From contig CABVSA010000001.1 of assembly GCA_902500805.1 (NCBI GenBank), positions 62,001 to 126,000 of the forward strand: a stretch of DNA of 64,000 nt. Reading direction: 5' to 3'. The notes below the pieces were generated by a model, which saw only the letters and a program-made list of their open reading frames with translations, did not search any database and was not told the origin of the DNA. The DNA is from an uncultured Nitrospira sp. Its GTDB lineage: Bacteria > Nitrospirota > Nitrospiria > Nitrospirales > Nitrospiraceae. A program made the position numbers and the translations under genes. Shown here one piece after another: positions 35,576 through 43,188 of this stretch (positions are counted from its first letter, which is position 1; each line of letters starts with the position of its first letter).

Positions 35576-36118
35576 ATGTACCGACTCCTTGCTGTAAGCC
35601 TCTGCGCCGCAATCATCATCTCCGGCTGTGCCTTCACCAGCGATCAAACCGAGACGCTCTCGTCCGGCGCACCTCCGTTGACCTTTGTGCAAGTGAAAGC
35701 CGGCCCTGAGTCCTACAACGGACAACCCGTCACATTCGGAGGCAAGGTGCTGGGAGCGCGCCGGCTCAAAGAAGGGACTAGAATCGAAATCCTCCAGTTG
35801 CCATTGGCCGACTCACTTCAACCGACCACGGATCTCAGCACCTCTCAAGGTCGGTTCGTCGCACTGCGGAAGGAGTTTCTTGACCCCGCAACCATCCCCG
35901 CAGGCACATTCATCACCGTGACGGGTGAGATGGCAGGTTCTATAACCTTGCCGCTCGATGAAACGGAGTACAGTTATCCTCTTGTGACTGCAACCAGTTT
36001 TCGTGTGTGGAGCGAGCAGGATCAGGAAGCTCCACGCATTCGCCGACCTCTCGGCCCTGGCCCCTATTGGGGGCCCTACTGGTCTCCCTATTGGCACCCC
36101 TGGCCGTATTATTGGTAA
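35576..36118 (+). CDS. slp: Slp-family outer-membrane lipoprotein
   Basis: 180 residues from the ATG at 35576. A lipobox ISGC (Cys18) marks a lipoprotein. The body matches the Slp family (starvation/stationary-phase lipoprotein, PF03843): PPLTFVQVKAGPESYNGQPVTFGGKVLGAR, RIEILQLPLADSLQPT, SQGRFVALRKEFLDP, FITVTGEMAG. It ends in a Pro/Trp/Tyr-rich tail. There is no Shine-Dalgarno; with the TATAAT so close, the mRNA would be nearly leaderless. A longer frame starting at 35516 is not supported. Stands alone, divergent from the DsbA-like gene. Confidence 0.85.
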   Translation: MYRLLAVSLCAAIIISGCAFTSDQTETLSSGAPPLTFVQVKAGPESYNGQPVTFGGKVLGARRLKEGTRIEILQLPLADSLQPTTDLSTSQGRFVALRKEFLDPATIPAGTFITVTGEMAGSITLPLDETEYSYPLVTATSFRVWSEQDQEAPRIRRPLGPGPYWGPYWSPYWHPWPYYW

Positions 36119-36222
36119 ACCCAAAAGCGCAAATCAGACTGCGGTGATGGAGTCATCCTACGCCGTCTACTCAGCGTGCCGAACATGAATGTATACGAAG
36201 TCAATCCCATGGAGATATACCG

Positions 36223-36942
36223 ATGAAGAAGATGAGCCGCCGGAAAGATATACAGGAAAAACCTGCCTCTTCAAACCTCAGCTCGTCGGTCGTGGCGACA
36301 CTGAAAGAAGAGATCGTCCATTGGCACTACCCGCCGGAACATCGGTTGACTGAAGATGGATTGTGCCAACGGTTTGGGATGAGCCGCAGTCCGATTCGAG
36401 AGGCACTGCGCGTCTTGACCTCCTATGGCTTCATCAGAAAACTGCCCAATCGAAGCTATGTGGTCAAGCAGTACACGACCGAGGAAATTGAGGAGCTCTA
36501 CGAAGTACGCCAGGCGCTGGAACTCTATACCGTCGAACGCCTAGCCAGTCCTGATACCCTCACACAGCACCAGGCTGATCTTGATGACCTTCACCACACC
36601 TGGACGGAACTCCTGAATGAAACGTCCAAGCAATCAGAAGAATTCGCGATCCTCGACACCCTCTTCCACGACACACTCGCCCGCGCCTTGGGGAACACCT
36701 TCCTGCTCCGAAACCTTCGCACCATCAATGAGCGCTTGACGCTCTTTCGAATGCTGGATTTTGAAAGCCCGGAGCGCGCCGAGCGAACCTGCCGCCAACA
36801 CCTGGAGATTCTGAATCGGATCATGGCGAAGGATGCGGTAGGTGCACGCGAGGCCATGTGGGAGAACATCGAAGCGGGGCGGAATCACATCAGAAGCACG
36901 ATCAAGGATGCGCTGGCTCGATCGTATCTCAAGAAGAGGTAA
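36223..36942 (+). CDS. GntR-family (FadR/FCD) transcriptional regulator
   Basis: 239 residues: a winged helix-turn-helix at about 20-85 (GntR signature LCQRFGMSRSPIREALRVLTSYGFI) and a FCD ligand-binding domain (about 95-225) with helix-borne His residues typical of metal-assisted ligand binding. These regulators usually repress genes for organic acid or sugar use; the ligand cannot be told here. It has a GGAGATATACCG site. It stands alone between slp and SmbP, facing the latter. The N-terminal 15 residues are polar and extra. Confidence 0.88.
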   Translation: MKKMSRRKDIQEKPASSNLSSSVVATLKEEIVHWHYPPEHRLTEDGLCQRFGMSRSPIREALRVLTSYGFIRKLPNRSYVVKQYTTEEIEELYEVRQALELYTVERLASPDTLTQHQADLDDLHHTWTELLNETSKQSEEFAILDTLFHDTLARALGNTFLLRNLRTINERLTLFRMLDFESPERAERTCRQHLEILNRIMAKDAVGAREAMWENIEAGRNHIRSTIKDALARSYLKKR

Positions 36943-36985
36943 CAGACGCAGCTGCTCAGGGGACAAGGGACGGATTGGATGTGAG

Positions 36986-37029
36986 CACGGAGCATGAAGC
37001 CGCTCTTCGGCACGGCCCCACGCTCCGTG
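36986..37029. terminator. 8-bp hairpin between convergent genes
   Basis: CACGGAGC (36986-36993) pairs with GCTCCGTG (37022-37029) around a 28-base loop that contains a small inner stem. It lies between the convergent GntR and SmbP stops. No T-run is visible, so termination is only a guess. Confidence 0.3.
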
Positions 37030-37048
37030 AGTCGACACGGTCGGTCGC

Positions 37049-37345
37049 TTATTTCTTCTTTGCCGGATGGTGATGGGCTTCCTCCGCATGTGACAACGCT
37101 TCCTCAGCATGCTTCATCGATTCCTTCGCATGCTCAAGGGCTTCCTTGGCGTGGGCATTGTCACTGCCCTGAATGGCTTCTTCTAAATGCTTGATCGCTT
37201 CCTTTTCGTGCGCAATTCCCTCCTTGGCGTGCTTGATCACTTCCTTCACATGCCCGCCTTCGCCCGCCAACGCCGAACTTGCGAGTCCACCAGCAAGCAA
37301 TCCCCATACTGACACTGCGACAACAGCAACTTTCACTCTGTTCAT
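37049..37345 (-). CDS. smbP: Small metal-binding protein (SmbP-like)
   Basis: 98 residues from the ATG at 37345, preceded by AGGAGGAGG; the frame upstream adds 15 unlikely residues. A signal peptide ends ALA-GEGG. The mature part is a helical heptad repeat (HVKEVIKHAKEGIAHEKEAI, then HAKEALEHAKESMKHAEEAL), with His every few residues, and a HHHPAKKK tail. This matches SmbP of ammonia oxidisers, a periplasmic four-helix copper and general metal binder. Location within a metal gene region supports the role. Confidence 0.88.
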   Translation of the reverse strand: MNRVKVAVVAVSVWGLLAGGLASSALAGEGGHVKEVIKHAKEGIAHEKEAIKHLEEAIQGSDNAHAKEALEHAKESMKHAEEALSHAEEAHHHPAKKK

Positions 37346-38057
37346 ACGACCTCCTCCTAAGGCTAGTTGATTGAGATCCGTTCGTCTCACTAAAGTTCAG
37401 TATACACCTCCAACCCAGTCAGTTGTATTGGGAACGTTCTCTGAGCCCATCCTCTACGAGCAAGGTTCGGCAATGGGAATGTCAGAGTAAAGCAGGCAGA
37501 GGACAGACAACTCGCCGCGCAAATCCTCTACTGACCCCGAAGGGCCAGGGAGTCGGCAGGAGGCCACCTCCGACTCCCCAGGCAGGTCTGGAAGAAGAGT
37601 GCGCAACTCCCAGGCCTGTTTTTGTCATCGCCCCCTGTTATCTACCTGCTCTTTTATCCCATCTTGTCCGAGACAATTCGTACCGTCTCTCTCGCGATTC
37701 CAGCCTTCCCATCTTTCCTTCTGCCATGTTCGCGGTAAAAGGAGCCGGGACGGAGGTCGACGGAGGTGACACTGCGCCCCGGGTCGGTCCGAGTGAGGGG
37801 CAGCTCGACCCGGACAACAAACACTCAAGCGTAATTGATGGCTCCACAGCACATGATCAATTCAGTCTGAACCTCCAGCCTCGCTCCGATCAGTCCAAGA
37901 GTGGCTGGTCCCCACCGCTCAGAACCTCAACCGTTGTTCCAATGCGCAGACGGACCGATCCGGATGACTCAGGCAGAATGCGTTCCAACAACGAGACGAC
38001 CCGTATCAGGAGTGATCGTCCTCAAGGACTCGAATCAAGGCGCGCGTTCTGCCTGAA
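37346..38057. other. Long region without a convincing gene
   Basis: Over 700 bp. A plus-strand frame of 234 codons (37423-38127) is rich in Arg, Ser and Pro, has no ribosome site, and overlaps a more plausible minus-strand gene; I regard it as chance. A 9-bp hairpin, GGGAGTCGG (37548-37556) with CCGACTCCC (37570-37578), lies here without a T-run. Confidence 0.4.
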
Positions 38058-38387
38058 TTATCCGAGGGCAAAAACCGGCGGAGCACGGGAAAGCCGTGAA
38101 GCAAAAGGAGACGCGGCCTGTGAGTAGGTGAGAGAGGATGCAAGAGGAATCACCACGAGACTGACGCCCGCCGTGGGAACCGATGCCACTAAACCGTCTT
38201 GTGACATGATCTGGCAAGACCAGGCACAGAGAGCAGAATACGTCGCATCGTGAGAATGGTGATGGGAGTCCGACGGCACGATCGACATCGAGACACAACC
38301 GGTGGCGAGCACAACCAACCCTAGATACACAAGAAGCATCAGGCACGAGACAGCGGAAGGGAACCAGGATGATCGACGAGTAGCCAT
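38058..38387 (-). CDS. Small exported His-containing protein
   Basis: 109 residues from the ATG at 38387. A hydrophobic N-terminus ends with LATGC, a plausible lipobox, then DSHHHSHDATYSALCAWSCQ, which has a His cluster and two Cys likely to bind metal. The C-terminal half is neutral, with VASVPTAGVSLVVIPLA as a second hydrophobic segment. The plan resembles DUF2946-type proteins near copper genes. No clear ribosome site, so confidence is moderate. Function unknown. Confidence 0.5.
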   Translation of the reverse strand: MATRRSSWFPSAVSCLMLLVYLGLVVLATGCVSMSIVPSDSHHHSHDATYSALCAWSCQIMSQDGLVASVPTAGVSLVVIPLASSLTYSQAASPFASRLSRAPPVFALG

Positions 38388-38488
38388 GCTGGGGTCTTAT
38401 CTATACCGGTCCACTCTCTCTGTCCACCATCAGTCACAGTATCATTCTACATTCGGCCTTAGCCCGACTGGTCGTGCACGAGAAGTCA

Positions 38489-38731
38489 TCAAGCTTTCCT
38501 TTTCGTTAGACGGGCCTCAGCGGATTTGTTCCGACCATTGCCCTGAGTCTTTTCCCCATCCACCTTTTCCTTCTCGATCAGTTCTGTAACTGAAGCACGA
38601 AACACTCGCAGGCTTCCTTGTCCGATTTTGGTGCCGCGCAAACGCCCTTCATCGATCCATCGATAAATCGTCCACTTGCTGACCTGAAGCACCTTGGCGG
38701 CTTCCTGTATACGCAGCAACAACGGTTCCAT
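38489..38731 (-). CDS. Small helix-turn-helix (excisionase-type, HTH_17) protein
   Basis: 80 residues: a MerR/excisionase-like helix-turn-helix, LLRIQEAAKVLQVSKWTIYRWIDEGRLRGTKIGQG (residues 5-39), then LRVFRASVTELIEKE and a basic tail. Such proteins are DNA-binding factors of recombination or regulation. No phage or integrase genes are near, so it is more likely a chromosomal regulator. It lies just upstream of the small His-containing protein gene on the same strand and may regulate that region. Confidence 0.8.
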   Translation of the reverse strand: MEPLLLRIQEAAKVLQVSKWTIYRWIDEGRLRGTKIGQGSLRVFRASVTELIEKEKVDGEKTQGNGRNKSAEARLTKRKA

Positions 38732-38793
38732 CGTCTACATCTCAGTCGGGCACAGCGTTCACGGGGGAGATGATTCAAATTCAGAATCCTCGC

Positions 38794-39099
38794 TTACTTC
38801 ATGACTTGCGCACTGCAATGCCAGCCCTCTCCCTTCACTCCATTGACGGCTTCGGCGAGCTGCTTCGGCGTCGACTTATCGCTTTCCAGGCTCACAATGA
38901 CGTGCCCTTTCATGCTCTTGAGATCCACTGCTTTGACACCGGCAATCTTTTTCAGCCTGGATTCGACATCACCAAGGTAGAGATCGCAATACTGGCCGCC
39001 AAGCATCAGCATCACCTTCTGCTCCGTCGCGCCTTGCGCGACATGAAAACATACGGACAGTGCCACCACGCCTATAAGACTGATTCGTATCCAATTCAT
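38794..39099 (-). CDS. Exported HMA-like protein with a reduced metal motif
   Basis: 101 residues from the ATG at 39099, preceded by GGAAACC; a longer frame upstream is not supported. A signal peptide (to about 24, AQG) precedes a ferredoxin-like fold: KVMLMLGGQYCDLYLGDVESRLKKIAGV, KAVDLKSMKGHVIVSLES, TPKQLAEAVNGVKGEGWHC. This resembles heavy-metal-associated domains, but the CxxC is reduced to one Cys (GGQYCDLYLG); a second Cys is near the C-terminus (WHCSAQ). It may bind a metal with these two or have lost binding. Convergent spacing with other metal genes supports a metallochaperone-like origin. Confidence 0.72.
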   Translation of the reverse strand: MNWIRISLIGVVALSVCFHVAQGATEQKVMLMLGGQYCDLYLGDVESRLKKIAGVKAVDLKSMKGHVIVSLESDKSTPKQLAEAVNGVKGEGWHCSAQVMK

Positions 39100-39193
39100 G
39101 GGTTTCCGTTTCCAATCTTCACCGTTACAGGTAGTGTCCGCCAATTCTGAAACGATGGATTCTGGCCCTCGAACGCGCACAACGGTGAACCGT

Positions 39194-40702
39194 CTATCCG
39201 GCCAGCGCGGCAGTCCCAATACCCGGTACGATAGAAGCTCTTCGGGACATACCGACGGAACGCCGCCGTGTGGCTCGCTTCAGGACGGGAGCTTGAGTCG
39301 GAGGCGAAGGACATCGTTGACTCACCGTGTCATGGCGTGGTCGCGACAGGGTACTTGGCCGCCGCTCATCACTTCCGCTGGCGGCCACGCGGCATGCTGG
39401 TTGGTGTGCCGAAACCTCGAATGAGGATGCCACTGCCGTTTCGGCCTTGAGCTTGAACCCAACACCCTTGATGGTGACGAGCTGGCAACTCCTGGTTGGG
39501 TCACGATCCAGCTGTTGTCGAAGCGCATGGACATGCACGTCCAACGTATGTTCTCCGATGGCAAAGTTCGGCCCCCACACCGAGTGCACGAGTTCATTTC
39601 GGCTGAATACCCGTGATGGCTCTTGCATGAGTGTCCGAAGAATTGAAAACGGCTTGGTGGAGAGTTGCAGAGGGCGCCCGGCAAGTGTGACCGTGTGAAC
39701 ATCGGCATCCAATTCTACCGCGCCGACCTGATAGACACCACGTGTCGTTGCGGCACATCCGGTTCGACGAAGATACGCCCCCACTTTAGCGACAAAGAGG
39801 CGATGTCCGTCCCGAAAGTCGTGCACGCCGTCTATGCCTCGCTCCAACTCCGACGCCCATTGCTCCTCACCAGACGAACTATCGCAGGGCATCATCATCA
39901 TGATCGGCGTAGACTTCAGCACGGGGCTCGTACGGAGCATCTCCCAATTGTCGATGCGGTGATCCAATAAAAGCAGTGACGGCACACTACGCTCGGCCCA
40001 TGACAAGGCCTCGTCGAGCGTCGCGGCCAGTTGCGTCGCGTGACCGGCTCGGTTCAATGAGGCTCGAACGGCACCCGCGAAGTCCGGATCCGCAGACAGG
40101 ACCATGATAGACGGAGAAACTGTCGACGACGGTTCCATCGATTGAGCGTCACCCTCGCCTACCGGTACTGTACCGATTGGTCGTGCCCGTAACACTACGC
40201 CGAGTAAGCCGATGACGGCCGGCACAAAGAAGACCGCCGAAGATGGAGGGGAAGAAATCGGTTGCAGCGGCGACTGATTCTCTAATGTGAGCGATCCGAT
40301 ATCCGGCGGCGCCACATCTCCGCTCAGGTTCCTTTGGGCTAAAAACGGTAACCGGTTGAATCCAATGACATCCTGCTCTGTCCCTTGCGGAGGCACACTC
40401 CACACGTCAGCCGCCATTTCACGGCACAACACCATGAGATCGTGCAGGAGATTCCTCGATGCCGCAGAAAGCGACAGGTCATCCTGCTGTTGAGAGACTA
40501 CGCCAAGGAGCTGCTGGGCAGTTCCCTGCCCAGTGGCCTGTCGCGTTGCACCAAGGGCGAAGCTGGCTTCATCTCCCGCCGGCATCAACAGGGCACCCCT
40601 CACCTCGCCGTCCATTACAAACAAAAGGGCGACGACCAGACCCAGAACGAGCTGGCTGCACCACCAGTTGGTTGTTTTAGGCTGTTTTCCCTGCTGATTC
40701 AT
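39194..40702 (-). CDS. Membrane-anchored receiver-like/OmpR winged-helix regulator
   Basis: 502 residues. Hydrophobic segments at about 15-34 and 155-172 bracket a ~120-residue loop that would be periplasmic. A receiver-like domain follows (about 197-312) and then an OmpR/PhoB winged helix (about 324-420: VGAVELDADVHTVTLAGR, FSILRTLMQEPSRVFSRNEL, GEHTLDVHVHALRQQLDRD, IKGVGFKL). The receiver keeps the Asp247 (LLLLDHRID) but its acidic pair reads SADPD and the conserved Lys is missing, so phosphorylation is doubtful. The C-tail is Arg/Ser-rich. The gene follows the VPLPA-CTERM gene in the same direction, across two hairpins, and probably controls that protein or the EPS locus. The membrane-then-DNA-binding order is unusual. 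Confidence 0.82.
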   Translation of the reverse strand: MNQQGKQPKTTNWWCSQLVLGLVVALLFVMDGEVRGALLMPAGDEASFALGATRQATGQGTAQQLLGVVSQQQDDLSLSAASRNLLHDLMVLCREMAADVWSVPPQGTEQDVIGFNRLPFLAQRNLSGDVAPPDIGSLTLENQSPLQPISSPPSSAVFFVPAVIGLLGVVLRARPIGTVPVGEGDAQSMEPSSTVSPSIMVLSADPDFAGAVRASLNRAGHATQLAATLDEALSWAERSVPSLLLLDHRIDNWEMLRTSPVLKSTPIMMMMPCDSSSGEEQWASELERGIDGVHDFRDGHRLFVAKVGAYLRRTGCAATTRGVYQVGAVELDADVHTVTLAGRPLQLSTKPFSILRTLMQEPSRVFSRNELVHSVWGPNFAIGEHTLDVHVHALRQQLDRDPTRSCQLVTIKGVGFKLKAETAVASSFEVSAHQPACRVAASGSDERRPSTLSRPRHDTVSQRCPSPPTQAPVLKRATRRRSVGMSRRASIVPGIGTAALAG

Positions 40703-40728
40703 CGTAGTTGCTTCTCATACCCATTAAT

Positions 40729-40790
40729 AGGCACAGCGGCACCCGAGAGCGACCGCTGTGCCTCAGTCTGATCCCAATTGAGGATCAGAC
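40729..40790 (-). promoter_or_regulatory. Two adjacent perfect hairpins between the VPLPA-CTERM and regulator genes
   Basis: Stem one: AGGCACAGCGG (40729-40739) with CCGCTGTGCCT (40753-40763). Stem two: GTCTGATCC (40766-40774) with GGATCAGAC (40782-40790). Both are perfect. Neither is followed by a T-run. They could attenuate expression of the regulator or protect the upstream mRNA. Confidence 0.6.
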
Positions 40791-40796
40791 GCTCTG

Positions 40797-41333
40797 TTAC
40801 GCTAGTGCCGCCATTTTCCGACGGGCCAAGCCTGCCAGACCGATCACACCGGTGCCAAAGAGCCACGCGGCGGCCGGAAGCGGTACATTCGGAACACCAT
40901 TTGAACCCCAGAGGGTCAATGTATACCCCGCGCCTACGCCAGCGAGTCCCTGCGGATGAAGGTGATAGTCGCGGGTCAATCCTAAATCAGCCAACGGCTG
41001 GTTTGAGAAGCTGGCTTGGGCCGCTACGACCTCCGTATCACCGTTATTTTCAAAAATCGGAACTCCGAAGGACGCGATGCCGGGAGCCGTCGAGGTCATG
41101 TTGAAGTGCGTGAACGACCCCAGATCAAAATTGATCGTGTCCAAGAAAATTCCGCTTCCCCCAGGATTGCCGGGATCCGGAACATTGATCACGACCGGGT
41201 TCGCCTGGCTTCCGAGGGTATTGTTAAAGACCCCTGCATCCAGCGTGACCGCCTGAGCGGTTGCGCCGAAAGCCAACGCTCCAGCAGCGACCAATCCGGC
41301 CACCGCCGTCTTCAGCTTATGTGTGCATGTCAT
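40797..41333 (-). CDS. VPLPA-CTERM surface protein
   Basis: 178 residues from the ATG at 41333, with AAAGGAG upstream. A signal peptide (about 1-27, ALAFGATAQA) and a C-terminal sorting signal VPLPAAAWLFGTGVIGLAG followed by ARRK mark it as a VPLPA-CTERM protein, the variant processed by XrtD-type exosortases. The mature region is beta-rich, with no Cys. It should be cleaved and attached to or released at the cell surface. It lies just downstream of the EPS locus, and its own promoter region contains two copies of a 21-22 bp motif. Function unknown; surface-layer or matrix role is likely. Confidence 0.88.
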   Translation of the reverse strand: MTCTHKLKTAVAGLVAAGALAFGATAQAVTLDAGVFNNTLGSQANPVVINVPDPGNPGGSGIFLDTINFDLGSFTHFNMTSTAPGIASFGVPIFENNGDTEVVAAQASFSNQPLADLGLTRDYHLHPQGLAGVGAGYTLTLWGSNGVPNVPLPAAAWLFGTGVIGLAGLARRKMAALA

Positions 41334-41735
41334 ACTGAACTCCTTTGTTAGGGTTATAAGGACTGAACGGAACGTCATCTGACCGTATGAGATAGAGCCC
41401 GATATCGGTCACACCTACGCTTATAGTTCGTACGCCGATGGAGATCTACCGACCGGAGCACCGCCTGCTACCACATGTGACAAGAAAACGCTGTCTGTAG
41501 AATGAATCAACACTCCGCACAGAATCCTCCACTTCCGACCACGCGGTAATGGTAGCAAGAGCGGTCAAGTGCCCACTACCAACAGATACAACGGATGCTA
41601 CAAATGTGACAAGAAATGGGGGGGGGATCGGTCGAAGCTATTAAGAAGTGTGGATACTCACGTATCGAGCCAGCGTGAAACGACCGGCCATGAACCGAGT
41701 CGCCCTCGTAACGGAGGAGGGCGTCACGCAGCAGT
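41334..41735. other. Intergenic region upstream of the VPLPA-CTERM gene
   Basis: About 400 bp with no gene. It contains direct repeats TGCTAC-N2/3-ATGTGACAAGAAA at 41466-41487 and 41596-41616. No sigma-54 consensus is visible. An eight-G run lies near 41620. Confidence 0.5.
41466..41616. repeat. Two direct copies of TGCTAC-N2/3-ATGTGACAAGAAA
   Basis: The copies at 41466-41487 and 41596-41616 share TGCTAC and a 13-base ATGTGACAAGAAA exactly, separated by three or two bases. Starts are 130 bases apart, about 133 and 263 bases upstream of the VPLPA-CTERM start. They may be regulator-binding sites. Confidence 0.6.
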
Positions 41736-43178
41736 CTATTTAAAAGTCGGGAATCGCTGGGGTCGCTCGCGACGGGACGCCTGTCCGTACTTTTTGAAGA
41801 GCGAGCCTAACCAAGAAGTCGTGGTTGAACCGGTCGCCCGGCCATTTCCCCGAGCGTGACCGAGTCGGTCCAATCGCACCGCCACATCACGATACGGCAA
41901 GCCGTCCTGCTGCAACTGCTGGTACAGATCGACAGCCTCAGCCGGCCTTCCTGCATCTTCGAAGATGCGCCCCAGCAAATACTCCAGGGCGGTTCGATCG
42001 TCCACTGAGGCGGAACCACGGCTCAGCGCCAGTTGCAGTGCGGTGATGGCTTCATCAAATCGCCCCATGGCTTTCAGACATACCCCTTTTTTAGCCAGCG
42101 CCTTCACGTGCCAGAACTCTTGTTCCGCTAAGCGGTCGAACAGGATGATCGCCTGCTCAAACTGCCCTACCTCCTTCAGCGCGATGGCTTCCTCGTAGAG
42201 GGCCGCGGAATCCTGTGCCACGGCGCACGCGAGCTCCTTTCCGTCGTCTGTCGTCTGAACAACGTCGCTGAGTTGCTCGTCCCGAGCGTGAAAGGATCGA
42301 ACTTCTCCATCTTCTTCTTCCGCCTCCGTCGGCGAGACTTTAAGCGATTCAGGGGAGACCTTGAAGGGAAACATCGCATGGCGATCCCTCGCGGCCGCGG
42401 CATCGAGCACAACGCGAGCCGTGATGTACACCGATTGCTTGGCAACGCCATACACCAGCGCATGGTCGCACAGCTGATTGATCAGACGTGGGATTCCCCC
42501 GCTGAGACGGAACACGGACCGACAGGCAGACGTTGTAAACAGCGGCGTCGTTCTCCCTGACACCTGGAGCCGATGCATGATGTACGCGATCGTTTCATCT
42601 TCGGACAGCGCATCCAAGACATACTCGACGCCGATGCGCTGTGCGAGCTGCACCATTCCGGGCCCCTTCAGAAAATCTCGTAACCCCAGTTGCCCCGATA
42701 GTACAATTTGCAGCGACCGACGGCGCCCGTCGTTCAAATTCGAGAGCAACCGAAGTTCCTCCAACATCGTCGTCCCGATGTTCTGCGCTTCATCGACGAT
42801 CAAGAGCACACGCCGCCCGGCGCTCCGTTCCCGTTCCAAGAATCGTGAAAAGTCCTGAAACATCTCCGTCTCGCTCTTGCCGGCCGTCGGCATGTCGAAG
42901 GCGGTCGCAATCCACGGCAATAGTCCACCGAATCCAGCATGCGTATTCGACAGAACCCCGATCGTCCATGGATGACGGGTTTCATCCAGCAGCTGATTGA
43001 GCAGCGTGGTCTTCCCCGTCCCTGGTTCGCCCGTGATGATGATGAATGCGGACCCGTTGGCCAAGCCGTATTCCAAGAGGCTCAGCGCCATTTTGTGCTT
43101 CGCCCCCAAATAGAGAAATCCCGGGTCGGGCAGCAGCGTGAACGGCTGGGCTTTCAATTGATAATGGGTTTCGTACAT
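41736..43178 (-). CDS. ExeA-type ATPase with C-terminal TPRs (exosortase-system associated)
   Basis: 480 residues. N-terminal AAA ATPase with Walker A GEPGTGKTT (about 51-59), Walker B LLIVDEAQN and sensor-like SGQ, then an EDETIAYIMHRL lid. This matches the XrtA/PEP-CTERM-associated ExeA-like ATPases. After about residue 315 comes a TPR region (CLKAMGRFDEAITALQLAL and neighbours). It likely energises assembly or export of EPS. It starts 10 bases after the BY-kinase stop, with AGGTGGAGACTG upstream. Last gene of the locus core on this strand. Confidence 0.87.
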   Translation of the reverse strand: MYETHYQLKAQPFTLLPDPGFLYLGAKHKMALSLLEYGLANGSAFIIITGEPGTGKTTLLNQLLDETRHPWTIGVLSNTHAGFGGLLPWIATAFDMPTAGKSETEMFQDFSRFLERERSAGRRVLLIVDEAQNIGTTMLEELRLLSNLNDGRRRSLQIVLSGQLGLRDFLKGPGMVQLAQRIGVEYVLDALSEDETIAYIMHRLQVSGRTTPLFTTSACRSVFRLSGGIPRLINQLCDHALVYGVAKQSVYITARVVLDAAAARDRHAMFPFKVSPESLKVSPTEAEEEDGEVRSFHARDEQLSDVVQTTDDGKELACAVAQDSAALYEEAIALKEVGQFEQAIILFDRLAEQEFWHVKALAKKGVCLKAMGRFDEAITALQLALSRGSASVDDRTALEYLLGRIFEDAGRPAEAVDLYQQLQQDGLPYRDVAVRLDRLGHARGNGRATGSTTTSWLGSLFKKYGQASRRERPQRFPTFK

Positions 43179-43188
43179 CAGTCTCCAC

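Noticed and set aside
37423-38127. 234-codon plus-strand frame
   Set aside because: Arg/Ser/Pro-rich chance composition, no ribosome site, overlap with a more plausible minus-strand gene.
41334-41735. Sigma-54 promoter expected for a PEP-CTERM-type gene under PrsR
   Set aside because: No TGGCAC-N5-TTGC match on the minus strand upstream of 41333.
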